Shown: positions 49,416 to 61,537 of the stretch, piece by piece
Position numbering within the stretch: position 1 is the first letter of the stretch
Layout: each line of letters starts with the position of its first letter
NCBI GenBank assembly: GCA_000149265.1
Contig: CH002977.1
Location: 186,876-250,875, forward strand
Length of the DNA: 64,000 bases
Direction of reading: 5' to 3'
DNA from: Ciona savignyi
Taxonomy: Eukaryota > Chordata > Ascidiacea > Phlebobranchia > Cionidae
The notes under the pieces: generated by a model
The model's input: only the letters and a program-made list of their open reading frames with translations
Told to the model about the DNA's origin: nothing
Databases searched by the model: none
Position numbers and translations under genes: made by a program

Positions 49416-50203
49416 TAAAATATTGTGATTGTCAGGCCCCTAGCATTAAGGGCAAACAATGAATGTCACTTAAAAAAAACAAACGTCAACGACGTGAACA
49501 CAATACAACACAGATGTTACATTTATCAACCATATAGTGTGCCACTGAACTGTATAATGCGCAATTTTATTGCATTTTTCCTGGCAAGTTATTAACTATT
49601 ATTAACGTTTGTTTTTAATTGCCGTTGTGACGTTTGTTAAATAAAAAAAAAACATTATTATCATATGATTAAACTTAATATCTCACAGTATTACTGCCAG
49701 ATTGTTTTTTTAATTTATTTGTAAAGTGGCTCGCTTTTAAAGATTTCATCGTGTTATCGTTAAACAAAGAATTGTCGCTCTCTTTTCAGCATTTTAATTA
49801 TAAATACATTTTTTCATACTAGGTTTGATTAAAAAGGTCCAGGTGCAAAAACATATTTTTCTTTTGTTTTTTTGTTTTTAGTTGATGATTATTGGAAAAA
49901 CGTCAAAACCACGCGTTGTCACACAAACGGTACAGATGGCAGGATATGCATTTGTGTAGTGCCAGGGTGGATCGTTTTAATTTGGATATTTTAGCACTAA
50001 TTTGGATATTTTAGCACGATTTTTAATAAATGTGAGCTATGCTGATTGTGTCAACTTTATTATATAAAGTAATGTACGTATTTGTACCATGATATAGAAA
50101 TATTTTTAGGGACCGAGTATATGTTTAAGGACATTAAAGGTAAGTAAAAAAGCATAGTTGAATCCTAAAGAGTTTATAAGTAAAGGAATTTGAGAACAAA
50201 GAT

Positions 50204-53200
50204 ATGAACAACTCTTGCGGTTATCCGAAGACCGCAGATTCTGTCGAAAATGATGATCTCGACTTTAGAGTAACGAAAACAGTAAGTCAACCGTACGATT
50301 GTTTAAACACAGGTCTATGTTTGGCAAGCCTGTTATTGATCTATCCCTGAATGTGATAACAATATTTTATCTAAATCAGTGTGCACACAGTCGGTTTGTC
50401 GGCTCCATTGCAGTATATTTAACACTTGACTAGGTTCGAGCTGTGAGCTCGGTCAGTATAAGCCTTTGTCCCGATCCGATGAAAGGACGTTGTCCCGATC
50501 CGGTAAATCAATGGGTTGAAACAGTATAGATGAATTAACCATATCCAACACTCTGCATTAGTTCATGCACGCTTTAATCCAGTAACTTATTATACCACAA
50601 GTTAAGCGTCATACCCAAGACGATGCGAATAAAGTCGGGTCTTATTTATTACAAATAGAGATAACAAATAATTGCCCCTTCATACCAAAATAACTGTGCA
50701 CAAATTTTTCTTCTAATAATCAATTTTCTAGGCAATTATTTCCATGCTCGTGTGCATTCTTATTTTTATCACGGTCCTTGGGAATTCCCTCATCGTTGCT
50801 GCTGTGTGCAAGTTTAAAAAGTTGAGGACACCTCAGTACATTTTCCTGTGCTCCCTGGCTACCTCGGATTTACTCCTCGGTGTTTTAACACTGCCTTTGA
50901 ACTTAGTACGTCAGATATACGGGTATTGGCCTCTTGGACCAACAATGTGCAAGGTGGGTTTTTGCATTGTGTAATCTCACGTGTAGACCATTTTATAACA
51001 TTGCTACAACTAATTTTTAAGACTGGGTAATAAAACGGATACATGACACTTACGCATACGTTCCTTTCTAATTTAGGAAAAATAGTCTTCTTTATTCGCA
51101 ATCATGCAATGTATGTTTTTTTCGTTGTTGAAATTTAGACTTTTGTTTAAAACTTGTAAAATGAGCAATTGTAGGGAGAAAAAGCCAATATCACTCTCTG
51201 CAATTTATGTTTCTATGATTTTCATAGTAGTTCTTGTTTGGTTGGCAAAACTGAGACAATTATGCAGTTATAGGAGGTTAGTTTCCGGCTTTATGGAGCA
51301 GCCTAATGTTGTTACCTGTCAAGGGCGAACACGAACTTTTCTGGTTACTTTTTTTGGAAAATGTTGCGTGTTTTCACTAAGGAAACGAAAAAACACACAA
51401 AACTATCATGGTCGCCACCTGCATCACTGCTTAGAAAACAAAGCGCTAAAAAAAGATTTTACCCTAGCATAATTAATAACTTCGCCTATTTAATATTTTT
51501 TTCTTTAATGGGCGAGTTGCGCGGACCTAGTTGTGCAAAGTAGAGCGACCGAAAACGTTTCCCGTTTTAATATTGGTATATCTTGTTCCCATGCCTTACT
51601 TTGTTTACCGTTTGTAGATTCATTTGTTTGTCGACATTCTCCTATGTACAGCAAGCATTTGGAACCTTTGTATGATAAGTATAAGTCGTTGGTGGCTGTT
51701 GAACGGAAAAAGTTACAGGTACTCTAACGTATATATTAAACTACACTGTATTTGTTCAACATTTTGGACGGTTGTACATAATACCGCAGCAGTACTAAAA
51801 TGTCCGTATAAATCAGTCACTATTAATTTAAGAAAAGTATATCCTGTAACAAATCGCAAATTTTTGTAACTTTTTAAAAGGGGATTTCCCACAAATATGA
51901 TTCAGGAACAAATCTTAATTTTTGGGGTATTTCCCTAGTTATTTTTTACTTTCTTGTAAGTAGTAAAGCACTACCATTTATCCAAATATAATCCAACAGG
52001 AAAGCAGACAAAAGCTATGCTCAAAAAATGTTTAGACTAAAATATTTCTTTTTAATTTTGAACGTCCAAGTGGAATTACCCTTGATTTATAATCCAAAAT
52101 TTTGGTTTCTGCGTATTTAGCCCATGTTGTCTAACAAAGTTATATTGCGATTTCATTAACCTTTTTGGTTGATGTCGGGGCACATACCATGTCTGTCACA
52201 GATATGATTTTGGAACAAATCTTCTTTTTTTAGTGTTTTTTTTTTGGTAAAGTGGTGAGTAATGCACTAACATTTACGAAACCTGATCAAAATTGGACCA
52301 GGCATTCAAGCGCTATGCCCAATAATACTAAATTTTTAGAAAAAAATATTGTTTTGGTTTTTAACGTTCCGGGGAATTCCCCTGGATTTATTGCCTAAGT
52401 TAGTTTCTGCACATTGTCAAGACTTAAGGACCGTTTTTAGCATGTTTGAGAGCTATATTTTTTACTTACTACTTTGTACAAGGAAACAATCGACAAGCAA
52501 GCAGATGGTTTCTTTCTTACACAACCTTCTATAGCGGACCTTCATATGATCCGACGCACTCCCATTCAGTCAACCTTAAGGAACTTTTTCACAGTCCATA
52601 CCATACATAAACCAATTATCCCCAAAATGTACTTATTGACGAGCCCGTCAACGGTTCGAAAGTTGCCACCAAAAAACTTTTCTCAACCCGACGTCGTTAA
52701 TATGGCACTCGGCGAATACGTGAAGTCCCACGAAAATTGGCGGTATTACGAATCTCGTAGTCTTGTATAGGTAACCTAGCAGGTTTACTTTTTTTGCATG
52801 AACAAAAGTAATAAGTTTGTAAACGATTTGTTTGCAGGTGTATTTCGAACCGTTGCTGTATCTGTATGGTGTTAGGTGTTTGGTTTTGGTCCGGCATGGT
52901 TTGCTCTTGGTCCGTTATTGCACACAAGGTTAGTCGATATTTCGATGTATAATCTGTCTACGTGTATGAATCACTGCATTCGCAAAGTTTATTTTATAAA
53001 AAAATATGGTTTTCCTATGAGACCAATAACAAATCAATATCATTACTATCTCGTGAGGTCCCAAAGTTGGTAATTTCTTAGTTATTTCAATGATAAATAA
53101 TCATTTATTTATCTTTCATTGCAGACTGGCGATCCAATGGTGTGTCACCACTCACAGAAAAAGTGGTACGCCGTTTTTAGCTCCTGCAGTTCGTTTTATA

Positions 53201-54809
53201 TACCACTGGTTATAATGTGCTGCGCGTACGGGCGGATAACTTGCATTTTAAAATCCCAGGTCAAAAGTACACAGGTAACAATAACTTTAACCACACAGAC
53301 ACCATTTATTATAAAACTAGTATAACAATTTCCCACCAGCGATCAGGCACGGTTTTGATTTTCCAAATAAATCACTATAAGTAATATACAGTACTAATAA
53401 AACACAAACAATGCTTGCCACTAATTTTACAAATAACTAGTAAAACTTCTTTTGTCTGTACTTAAATGTATACTCACAACTTTAAACGCCTCTAAAAATA
53501 TCCCCATGCCGTAGCACTGTACATGTACACACTTCTATATTCAGCCTTGATGTGTGAAATATAGGCCTAAACGTCTCTCCCACAATATTTGCACCAAAAA
53601 GAGAAAGGAAATTCGTCATGTGGTATAACAATTATACTAGTGTGACGTTTTCGAAAGTTGTAATTTACAATGTAATAAGAAGGCGCTGGGTTAGAGAGAG
53701 CAGTTACGGCATTTCAGAGTTTCAGTTTCAGACTTAATCAGGCACACTACTGAACGAGTCTGTGACATTAAGCTATATTACTTGTTTCTAAATTATTTTT
53801 ACATATAATGATTGAATTATAAACAGTTTAGTTTAGTTTATTCAAAACAAGGATATAATTAAATAAATATAGCGTTTAAAATAAACATTTTTTTAAATAA
53901 AAAATAAATTTAATAAATAAACAGTGCCACATATTCTAAACGTAAAACTGATTACAACTTTTTCCATAGCTGCGTAGAATGATGCTGCGCAGACAGAAAA
54001 AACTTCATCTCACCACTGGCCTGATAATGGGGGTATTTATCATCTGCTGGTTCCCCTTCTTCCAGGCCCACGTTACTCAATTGCTCTGCCCATCGTGCTG
54101 CATACCAACTACCCTGTTGCAGTTTTTTGAATGGTATACAGTTTGGTGTAGACTGTAGAGTGTAGCTGTGAGATAATACTACTTCGACATTTTTAAGAGA
54201 TTGAATATAAACAGCATGTTTTTTTCCTTTGTTGAATTATAAAGTTGTATGTGCCATTGGGCCGGTGGAGAACATCGCCTTAATCCAGAAGAATAATGAG
54301 TTATACTTTAAGTGAATAAACGTCTCAAGAATGTGTAACACACTACAAGAGCTTAGATGGGGTTGGCACACTTTACGCATTTCGAGAAATAGGATTATTA
54401 ATAACTTTCCCGCGTTTTGCCATTCACGAAAATTAAATAAAAATATCTTATCCTATTTATAATAATAATCCCAATGAAACTCATCAGTATGTAATGGCTC
54501 AGCCAGAGCTATACAATACAACTAAACGATAACGATTTTATTTAAATCACGTTTATTAATTCATTCTTTAATAAACTGTACAGGTTCGCATACTGCAACA
54601 GTGCTCTTACGCCGCTAATTTACACGTCCAAGAAAAGCGAACTGCGTAAGGCTTTCAACGTTCTTCTTCGCAACAAGACTGCATGTGAAGCTGCATTTCC
54701 CTCTCTCTATGATTACTCGTTCAACTACAAACTAAATACACTAGCGACGACAAACTTTGGTTGGTGGAAACGTTGTGATTTATGTATATTCCGTAAAACT
54801 GATGTTTAG
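50204..54809 (+). CDS. Class A GPCR, biogenic-amine-receptor-like
   Basis: Seven exons: 50204-50281, 50732-50953, 51618-51718, 52838-52928, 53125-53274, 53970-54145, 54584-54809; 1044 coding bases, 347 aa, all phases consistent. It should be a seven-helix plasma-membrane receptor for an amine ligand. Helix 1 has GNSLIV (Asn44), helix 2 LATSDLLLG (Asp72), and helix 3 begins after MC99K. Helix 3 holds FVDILLCTASIWNLC with Asp106, the amine-contact Asp of aminergic receptors. Helix 5 has serines 183, 184 and 187 before Pro191 (catechol-contact positions). Helix 6 has FIICWFPFF (237-245), the toggle-switch motif. Helix 7 has NSALTPLIY (278-286). The usual DRY is Ser-Arg-Trp (123-125), and NPxxY is TPLIY. 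Intracellular loop 3 is very short. The exon 6 donor (54146) was chosen by frame and helix 7 continuity. Confidence 0.88.
51860..52400. repeat. Diverged dispersed repeat, copy 2 (in GPCR intron 3)
   Basis: Collinear words with 23640-24260. Inside this stretch two sub-blocks (aggaacaaatctt near 51903 and tggaacaaatctt near 52212) repeat each other. Confidence 0.55.
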
Positions 54810-56443
54810 TGTTAGAAAACGGGGATTTTTCGGGAGCATATGTCCGCCGAAAAATAATTGGCAATAACGCATTGAATGACCGATTATTAAATCCAGTAGA
54901 CTAAACAAAAGTTTCAGAGGCGTATAACTAATTAGTCTCCCTATTTCTTCAATGTAAATTAACCTAACAAAAAGGGCTGCAATTCAAAATCCTTACACAG
55001 GAAGTGTTTTACTTCACTTTTTGCGCCTATACCCCTCCCTATACATCGATTACTCTTAACAAAATTGTTCTGGTAACCTTTTATCGTGACACTTGTCATT
55101 TTAAAATCTACAAGGTAATAAGACATATGGGCATGTATAAACAATTCCCTGCGCACTGTATATTAAGTCTATATTTATGAATTTCGGCAGATAAATGCAT
55201 TTTAAAGGCCTGCTATTTATTCCGGTGACGAGCGCACTTTGCCTGCACGCAGGCGTGTAAGTACAGCCGAAAAGTGATTATGTCTACCTCATAGTTGTAT
55301 GCATTTTGCTATAGAGTGTTAAGTTTATTATAAGACTATATTTTTAGGTCAGAGGGTCAATTTCGAAAACCAATCAAGAACAGTCCCAACGTCTGATCCA
55401 GAACAGAGTGAACGCTACAAAACTTGCGGGAGTCCAAATCTCTGAATGATCCTTCTTCGTGTTTTGCCCGAGATGTAGCAAAGCGACGTTCGAAATCGTT
55501 GCACGTTATTTTGTTCAACTTTGCCATTTATTGCACGGGCATCGAAAATTTTACAAAGATCAATTTATTTAGGGAAATTCTGGTTAATTATAGTCGGCAG
55601 TAGTTAAAGCTTTCCCCACAAATGTATGTATAGTTGACCACATATGGCACTCAAAACTTACAACACTTCCTTATTCGATTTTGTGACTAAATTTCGTTTT
55701 GCAGGAGGCCTATACGAGAGCCGAAATGAAAAACTTATCTTTTATTGTATATATATGTCTCTTCTGACGTTTAGTGTCCAAATAAAAATAATAAAAACAC
55801 CCAGTTTGGTAGCCATAAAAAGCCACTGTTACTTTCGCGGGTGCAGTAACGGGTTTCTTAGGTTTGAAAATAAGTCGTATCCATAAATGAACAGATAGTT
55901 TGTGTCCTCTAATTATAATTTGCGATCAGGGTTGAAACGGTTGTAGATACGGGACGGAAGGTTGTTGGGACGATACGGTACAGTTGATGAGATATTACGG
56001 GGACGACACGGAAGAATACGGTTTACTGAAAATTAAAAAAAGGGACCAAAGTCAATAATTGACAGTTATATGTATAAAATAGTAAACATTACACTCACCA
56101 AACTTTGGCTTTAAAACCGGAACGGAAAAATACGGTATCGGATAAGATTACTGTGCTGCACGGTAACTAAATAAAAAAAAAACATGTTTGAACACGCGGT
56201 GGTGTATAGATATTGTAACACAAATTCCCATAGTGACGTAATTTGGTTGTGACGCAACTTATGATTTATCATAGATATCAATAAAACATTAATGGGTCGA
56301 GATATCTTACAGCCACGTTACTTTAATTTCTGTTTTCAACATAAAAACAGACAACAAAACCTTTTAACAAATATTAAGAAAGAAAAACGCCAGTATTTAA
56401 AGCCCATATATAATCAAATTATTCAGTTAGTATAGGTATAACC

Positions 56444-56687
56444 TAGAGATCGGCAACCTTTTGCACTTATAGAGCCGTTTTACTAGAATTCGCAAAACTA
56501 TTAATATTTACGCAATAAAAAACATCACCGTGTGAGATAAAGTCGTGAGTGTGCTTTTGTTTTTTTAACTTGTTAATGGCTATTAAGCTTATTTAGAGCT
56601 CCTACAGTAGCAAAACAATTAAGAAGAGTCGAATTAGAAGGATGAAATAGCCGCATACGGCTCCGGAGACGAAGGTTGCCAACCCTG
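56444..56687. mobile_element. hAT-type MITE, 244 bp
   Basis: Ends tagagatcggcaacctt and aaggttgccaaccctg form imperfect terminal inverted repeats of the CAGGGGTCGGCAACCT type. Flanking octamers gtataacc (56436-56443) and gtagaacc (56688-56695) match at 7 of 8 bases. Confidence 0.8.
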
Positions 56688-56847
56688 GTAGAACCAAACG
56701 TGGAAAAATTTTCAAATCAAAATTACTACGCTGAAGTACCGAAGGAACATTTATACATGCTGTAAAATTTATACATACTGTAATGGGTTTACTAAAGTCG
56801 CTCGACCAATAGGATGGGAAACTAATTTTAATCCCGTTGCGGTGAAA

Positions 56848-56960
56848 AATAAGGCCGAATGGTTAACGTGACCAATACACCAACCATTTCTATACAAAAA
56901 CGGTCTTAGGGACGCCCCAATCATGGTTTCGAAACTACGTCCGGTTAAAAAAACGCAGGG
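56848..56960 (+). repeat. tRNA-like repeat, single copy
   Basis: Contains aaggccgaatggttaacgtg, tatacaaaaacggtcttagg and atcatggtttcgaaactacg followed by an A-run, as in the cluster at 48864. Confidence 0.75.
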
Positions 56961-57124
56961 GCGTCATATTGTTTGTTTTACTATATCATAACCACAAGCC
57001 GCTTATTGGAGATTTTGTAGTGGTCTGCATATATTAGAAAAGTGACATTAGCTTTTGTACTCAACCGAGCCGACAATATTTTTCGCAAAGTACTTAAATC
57101 ATGTTCAGACTTTTTTACCGGTCT

Positions 57125-57225
57125 TAGTTTCAAACCCTTGATGGGCTCTTTGCTAAGACATTTTGTATATATATATATATCTATCGGTTGCGTAAACCAT
57201 TCGGCCACACGACCGTACGATTGAC
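57125..57225 (-). repeat. tRNA-like repeat, inverted copy
   Basis: The reverse complement reads cggtcgtgtggccgaatggt ... then gggtttgaaac. The middle has expanded into a ta microsatellite (57168-57180). Confidence 0.75.
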
Positions 57226-57532
57226 ACTTGTCAAAACGGTTTATTAGCCAAACAGACAAACAAAACTATATAAGATTTTTATGTAAACGAAAGAAAAAAG
57301 CATTGAGTCATAATTCATGACGCGCTTATTTTAACTTTTTATAAGCTTTTTGATTTGTAGTGTTGCATGGTATAGAGTTGACTTTGTTTTAAATTTGGGC
57401 TATGTAAATCAAATTCGAGTGTTGCGTTTTGGTTCAGGAAAAGCTAAAAGAGATATAAACTGCAAAAATCCGTCGAATTTGCATATTTACCTAAATATGT
57501 TAATGGTGATTAATTACAGACAATAGTAAATC

Positions 57533-57735
57533 AATCGGGGAATACTTAAAGGAGGGTAGAAGGGAAACTACACACTAAAACAAAGATTAGGGAATTAGAG
57601 TCATTTTTAAACGTGGGGTTGGAGTTAGGGTTAGTCCTGGGGTTCAGGTTACTGTTTAGTGCAGGGTTAAAATTAGTTTCCCTAATTTTACTCTGCATTT
57701 TCCCTCCTTCCCTCATTTAAGTGTTGCCCAATCAA
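57533..57735. mobile_element. Foldback MITE-like element
   Basis: The left arm (ggggaatacttaaaggaggg ... gggaaac ... gattagggaatta) and the right arm (taatttta ... ccctcatttaagtgttgccc) are imperfect reverse complements over about 60 bases. The copies of aatcaat at each side (57529 and 57730 regions) may be the target duplication. Related to 7703-7853. Confidence 0.65.
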
Positions 57736-57996
57736 TGAAGCATTTATATTTTAAATGTAAGAGTAATAAATAATAAACGATATAAAAATTAATTATACTG
57801 AAGTTTAACTAGCCGACACCGAAAAATCTTGTGGTTGTCGAAGCAGGTTCCACCTAATAATAAATGCAATTAAAATATGAAAATTAAAAGAAATAATAAA
57901 AATAGCAGTAAGATAAGTAGGTGTAATTTCTTAGGCTATTACATTTCACAAGATTCATGCAATTTTTGTTCTACTTCCAGCTTTAGGGTGCTCGGC

Positions 57997-60900
57997 ATGA
58001 GTGAGCAAGGTATTTTCTACTCTTTGATAATGCCTCGTCTCGATAAAGAAATGCAACTAAATTGAGGTGCTCAGTGGATAGCTGCTATTTTTTTAAGAAA
58101 GTTTTAAGCCACCATTATTAGCGACCTTATCTGCAACATGAAAAAGTGAAACTCCAACAAAAACGGAAGATCAGTACCAGATCATGAGGCATCTGTTATC
58201 AAGTTAAAATTTGCACTTGAGCCCAATATAAGCCATAGTATGCAGAATGCAACGCTTGAATCAGATGATCAGGCACGCAAAGCTCACAACAGTAGGCTGG
58301 AGACTATGAAGAGGCAGTTTAACCGCCGAATTGGCAGAAGAACATTACCAAACCCTCATAAGATGGGCGCAATGGATCGTACGAAAACAGACAACTCATC
58401 TCCTTTAACTTCTCCTGAGATTGAAAAAAATATCAACAACTTAACAACAGTATGTAGTGTAGTGTGTAATTACTTATTTTATATATTTTTACATGATAAA
58501 ATATATTGTCCATCAGATGTTTGTAGTGTTTGTGCAAAGCTATGTACCAGTATTTAACTGTTTTGTCAAACAAAACATACCTTGTGCATTTTAGGTACAA
58601 CAAAGGTCATGTTTAATACTATTTATTTGTTTCTTTATTTGTTAAGTCCATTTGTTTCTACTTAAATTCGTAAACAAGTGGTTATGTTAATATGTAGTCA
58701 ATCATATTATCTTTTGCAGGGCAGCACTTCCTCCGCCAAAGCCAAACCAAGAACATCGGATGCAAATAAAGTTATCAGCCCAACCCAGCACTCCAGAGAT
58801 AATTACGGATTTTCCAGACCTGCCAATGCACCGCATGATAAACCTTTGGTCCTGCAAAAATCTCACCCTACGGAAAGTAACAATCATACCCAGAAGGCAA
58901 CTTCTATGCCATCATCACCCACAAAAACCTCAAGAAATGTGGATAGTAAGAAAGGGGTCCCAGTACATCAGGGAAGGGCCAAATCTCGGGCAATGCAAAT
59001 GCAGATGTCCTCTTCCGCAAGAAAGGTTCTGGACAATGTATTAACCAGGCAAATGGAACGTCCGGCCAATGAATCTCAGTCTAATGAGCACCCTACAAAA
59101 TCTGCCGCCACAGGACCCAAATCAACCAGGGACAAATTAGAGGCAGCCGCAAAAATGCCTGTTAAACCCAACCTAGCAAGTCACTCTTCATCGTCAAGCA
59201 GTGCAACTCCTACTGTGTCACATAGTTCAAATATACGGGAGAAGTTACGCCAACATTATCGACACAATGCATCTTCTACTCCAACTCGGACCCCAAATCA
59301 AGAAAAATCAAGAGAAATTTCAAACATCCCTCAAAATGGTACCGTACCATAGTTTCTTTCCTGGAATATATGTTTAATAAATAAAATCAACTTTGACTGA
59401 TTTCAAGATGTAAGAAGATAGTTATTAAACTTTTCTGGCTATAATAATAAAAACCACACTAAAGTTTAATAAACCAATTTACCAATATTTATATCCGTTT
59501 ATGCTTTTTATTATTTTTAATTCGGATTGTATAGTCCATAAATTAAATTGTGCACAAAAACAGACTTATCATGATACAATTTTCATAACGATCATTGCCA
59601 TTACCCTAAGTATATCCACATTATAGACCAGGCCTATTAAATCGATTTTTGCCTAGCTTTCACCTCTGATGTTTGGGTAAATATGTTTTGTGAACTTTAC
59701 ACAGATCAAAGTATGAGCACCAATGGCAATGTCTTGTATAACGCCACTAACTTGGTTACCACCAGTACTAATTCATCTGCCGACAATATTCTCAACAAAA
59801 TACGTCAAAAAGGACCTGTGGTATGTATGTAAATTGTAAATATATAATATACATTATTTACAGTACGTCTCTCTATAGCTAAAAATAGAAAATACTGGAA
59901 CAGAACAACCTTTAATTGCATCCTGCAATACTATGTAAATAAATACTACACTAGTGTGGAAAACTATAAATGCATGTTTTGATAATATATACAAGATGTA
60001 TCAAAATCAAAGTCAAAACAGACCCAAATTAATCCATGGGATTGCTACATTATTTTTTTGACAGCTAATTAAACATTTGTTGTTTTCGTTTTCACTGCTT
60101 TCTATAATAACGTAAACAACAAAAAAAATTTCAATTAAAAGAACGATTTAAAAATAAATAGAATACGAGAATATCTTCTAAAATATCTTCTAAAATATTT
60201 TAATAAAGGCTTAACAATGGCGTAAAAAAAATTTAAAAATACTTGGGTTAAAAATATGCAGATTACTTAAAATCAAATTTGTACCCATACCATACGGTGT
60301 ATGTTTAATGCAGATTAACAAATACTTAAAATTTTCTTATCCAGTTCCTAGTGGAATTAAATCCAGTTCAATTGATATCTTTACGATCATACAATTAATG
60401 CATTCCCATTTAGCACTAGTGTATATTGATTGTAAAAAAATAGATTAATTTATTGATGGATCTTGAATTTAATTAGTTTTGTGTGCCATCATTGTGATAA
60501 AAAGTATTTGATCTTGGATGCATTTGAAAGTACCGGTAGTCAAAGTTGTGAAATCAATCATGAATAATGTTCACAAATGCAGTATACTAAATATAATGAA
60601 TTGTAATAATAAATCTTTTACCCTTAATGAATGATAGGAACTGCACAGCGTAATTGGTTACCATACTACACGATGATTTTAATTCTATCAACATCAATAC
60701 CCAGAATCTGTAAACAAATTTCTGTGGCCACTAAAAAGTACAGATTGTAATACTATATTATGCACTATTATTGTATTATTACTTTTTATTGTTATATAAT
60801 GTAATATGTTGCTAAACTATCAAGGTACAAAAATACCCAGTCTTTGTCTCCGATGTGTGCTATTTTAAAAATATTTTTAAACATGTGATACATATCAACA

Positions 60901-61537
60901 TGTTTCTTGTTTATATATATACCTTACCCACCTACTCAGTTTTGTGTGGCTGTCTTATATTTATATATAAGTAAACTCACAAGTACTTATTTACTGTTTA
61001 TATACAGTACTGCTACACTTTTTTTCACTTTTATGTGACTATAATATACCCCCATTGCACACATAATCATAGTACAGATTAACACTATCTCTCTTCTGAA
61101 TTAATAAAATAAATAATTTTAATATTCTTGGTTGGTTTTCTTGTTAGATTGCCAAAAGATTCCCAATAAATAGCAACGGAGAGGTTGAAAGTGTTGTGGC
61201 TGCTGTTGGGATAAAGAAAGATGTTGAAACTTTGCCACAGTCTGTGCACAAGGTAGGGTAAATATGTACAAAATTACACAAGTAATGCTTCGTTCTATAT
61301 ACTTGTAGTGTAAAGTTGAAAATGATTTAAGTGTGTTGCAGACAGCACAGCTTAATATATAAAGACGTGATAGTGGCAAGAAATATGTGATATATGTGTG
61401 AGAAACATTGGAGTAATGATGTGAATTATTGAGAAAACACTTTAATGCTGAAAACTTATGAAAGCATATATATTTTGTAGAGCTCCAGTAGGCCGGCTTC
61501 ACCCAGAACACAGCGTCGCAGAAGTTCCCCAATACCT
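57997..61537 (+). CDS. Unidentified Ser/Pro/basic-rich protein gene (may continue beyond window)
   Basis: Six exons fit in frame: 57997-58009, 58181-58449, 58720-59338, 59705-59820, 61148-61252, 61481-61537 (393 codons so far). I do not recognise the protein. The N-terminal part (KLKFALEPNISHSMQ, then KRQFNRRIGRRTLPNPHKMG) looks folded or motif-bearing. The long exon 3 is low-complexity: Ser, Thr, Pro, Asn, Lys and Arg, with SARKVLDNVLTRQMER and NIREKLRQHYRH as helix-like basic segments. Exon 5 (IAKRFPINSNGEVESVVAAV) is less biased. Such composition is common in microtubule- or nucleus-associated scaffolds, but that is only a guess. Exon 1 is tiny and follows an acceptor-like tacttccag (57980), either a 5' UTR intron or an SL trans-splice site. 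Exon 3 can alternatively read to a TAG at 59350 followed closely by aataaa. The last donor at 61538 is open, and no next exon was identified. Confidence 0.65.

Larger units (their letters stand above)
47004..50203. other. Intergenic region between TEX264 and the GPCR
   Basis: No supported coding exon. Contains a diverged SINE (48235-48465) and the clustered tRNA-like repeats (48864-49415). The rest is AT-rich unique-looking sequence. Confidence 0.65.
54810..57996. other. Intergenic region between the GPCR and the unidentified gene
   Basis: No supported exon. Holds a hAT-type MITE (56444-56687), two tRNA-like repeat pieces, a foldback element (57533-57735), and a stretch of repeated gggacg/atacgg words (55925-56165) that may be a further decayed element. 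Confidence 0.6.

Noticed and set aside
52474..52770. 98-residue plus-strand open frame within the GPCR region
   Set aside because: It sits in intron 3, does not join exons 3 and 4 in phase with receptor helices, and has no transmembrane character.
55644..55886. 80-residue plus-strand open frame
   Set aside because: No family resemblance and no plausible splice partners.
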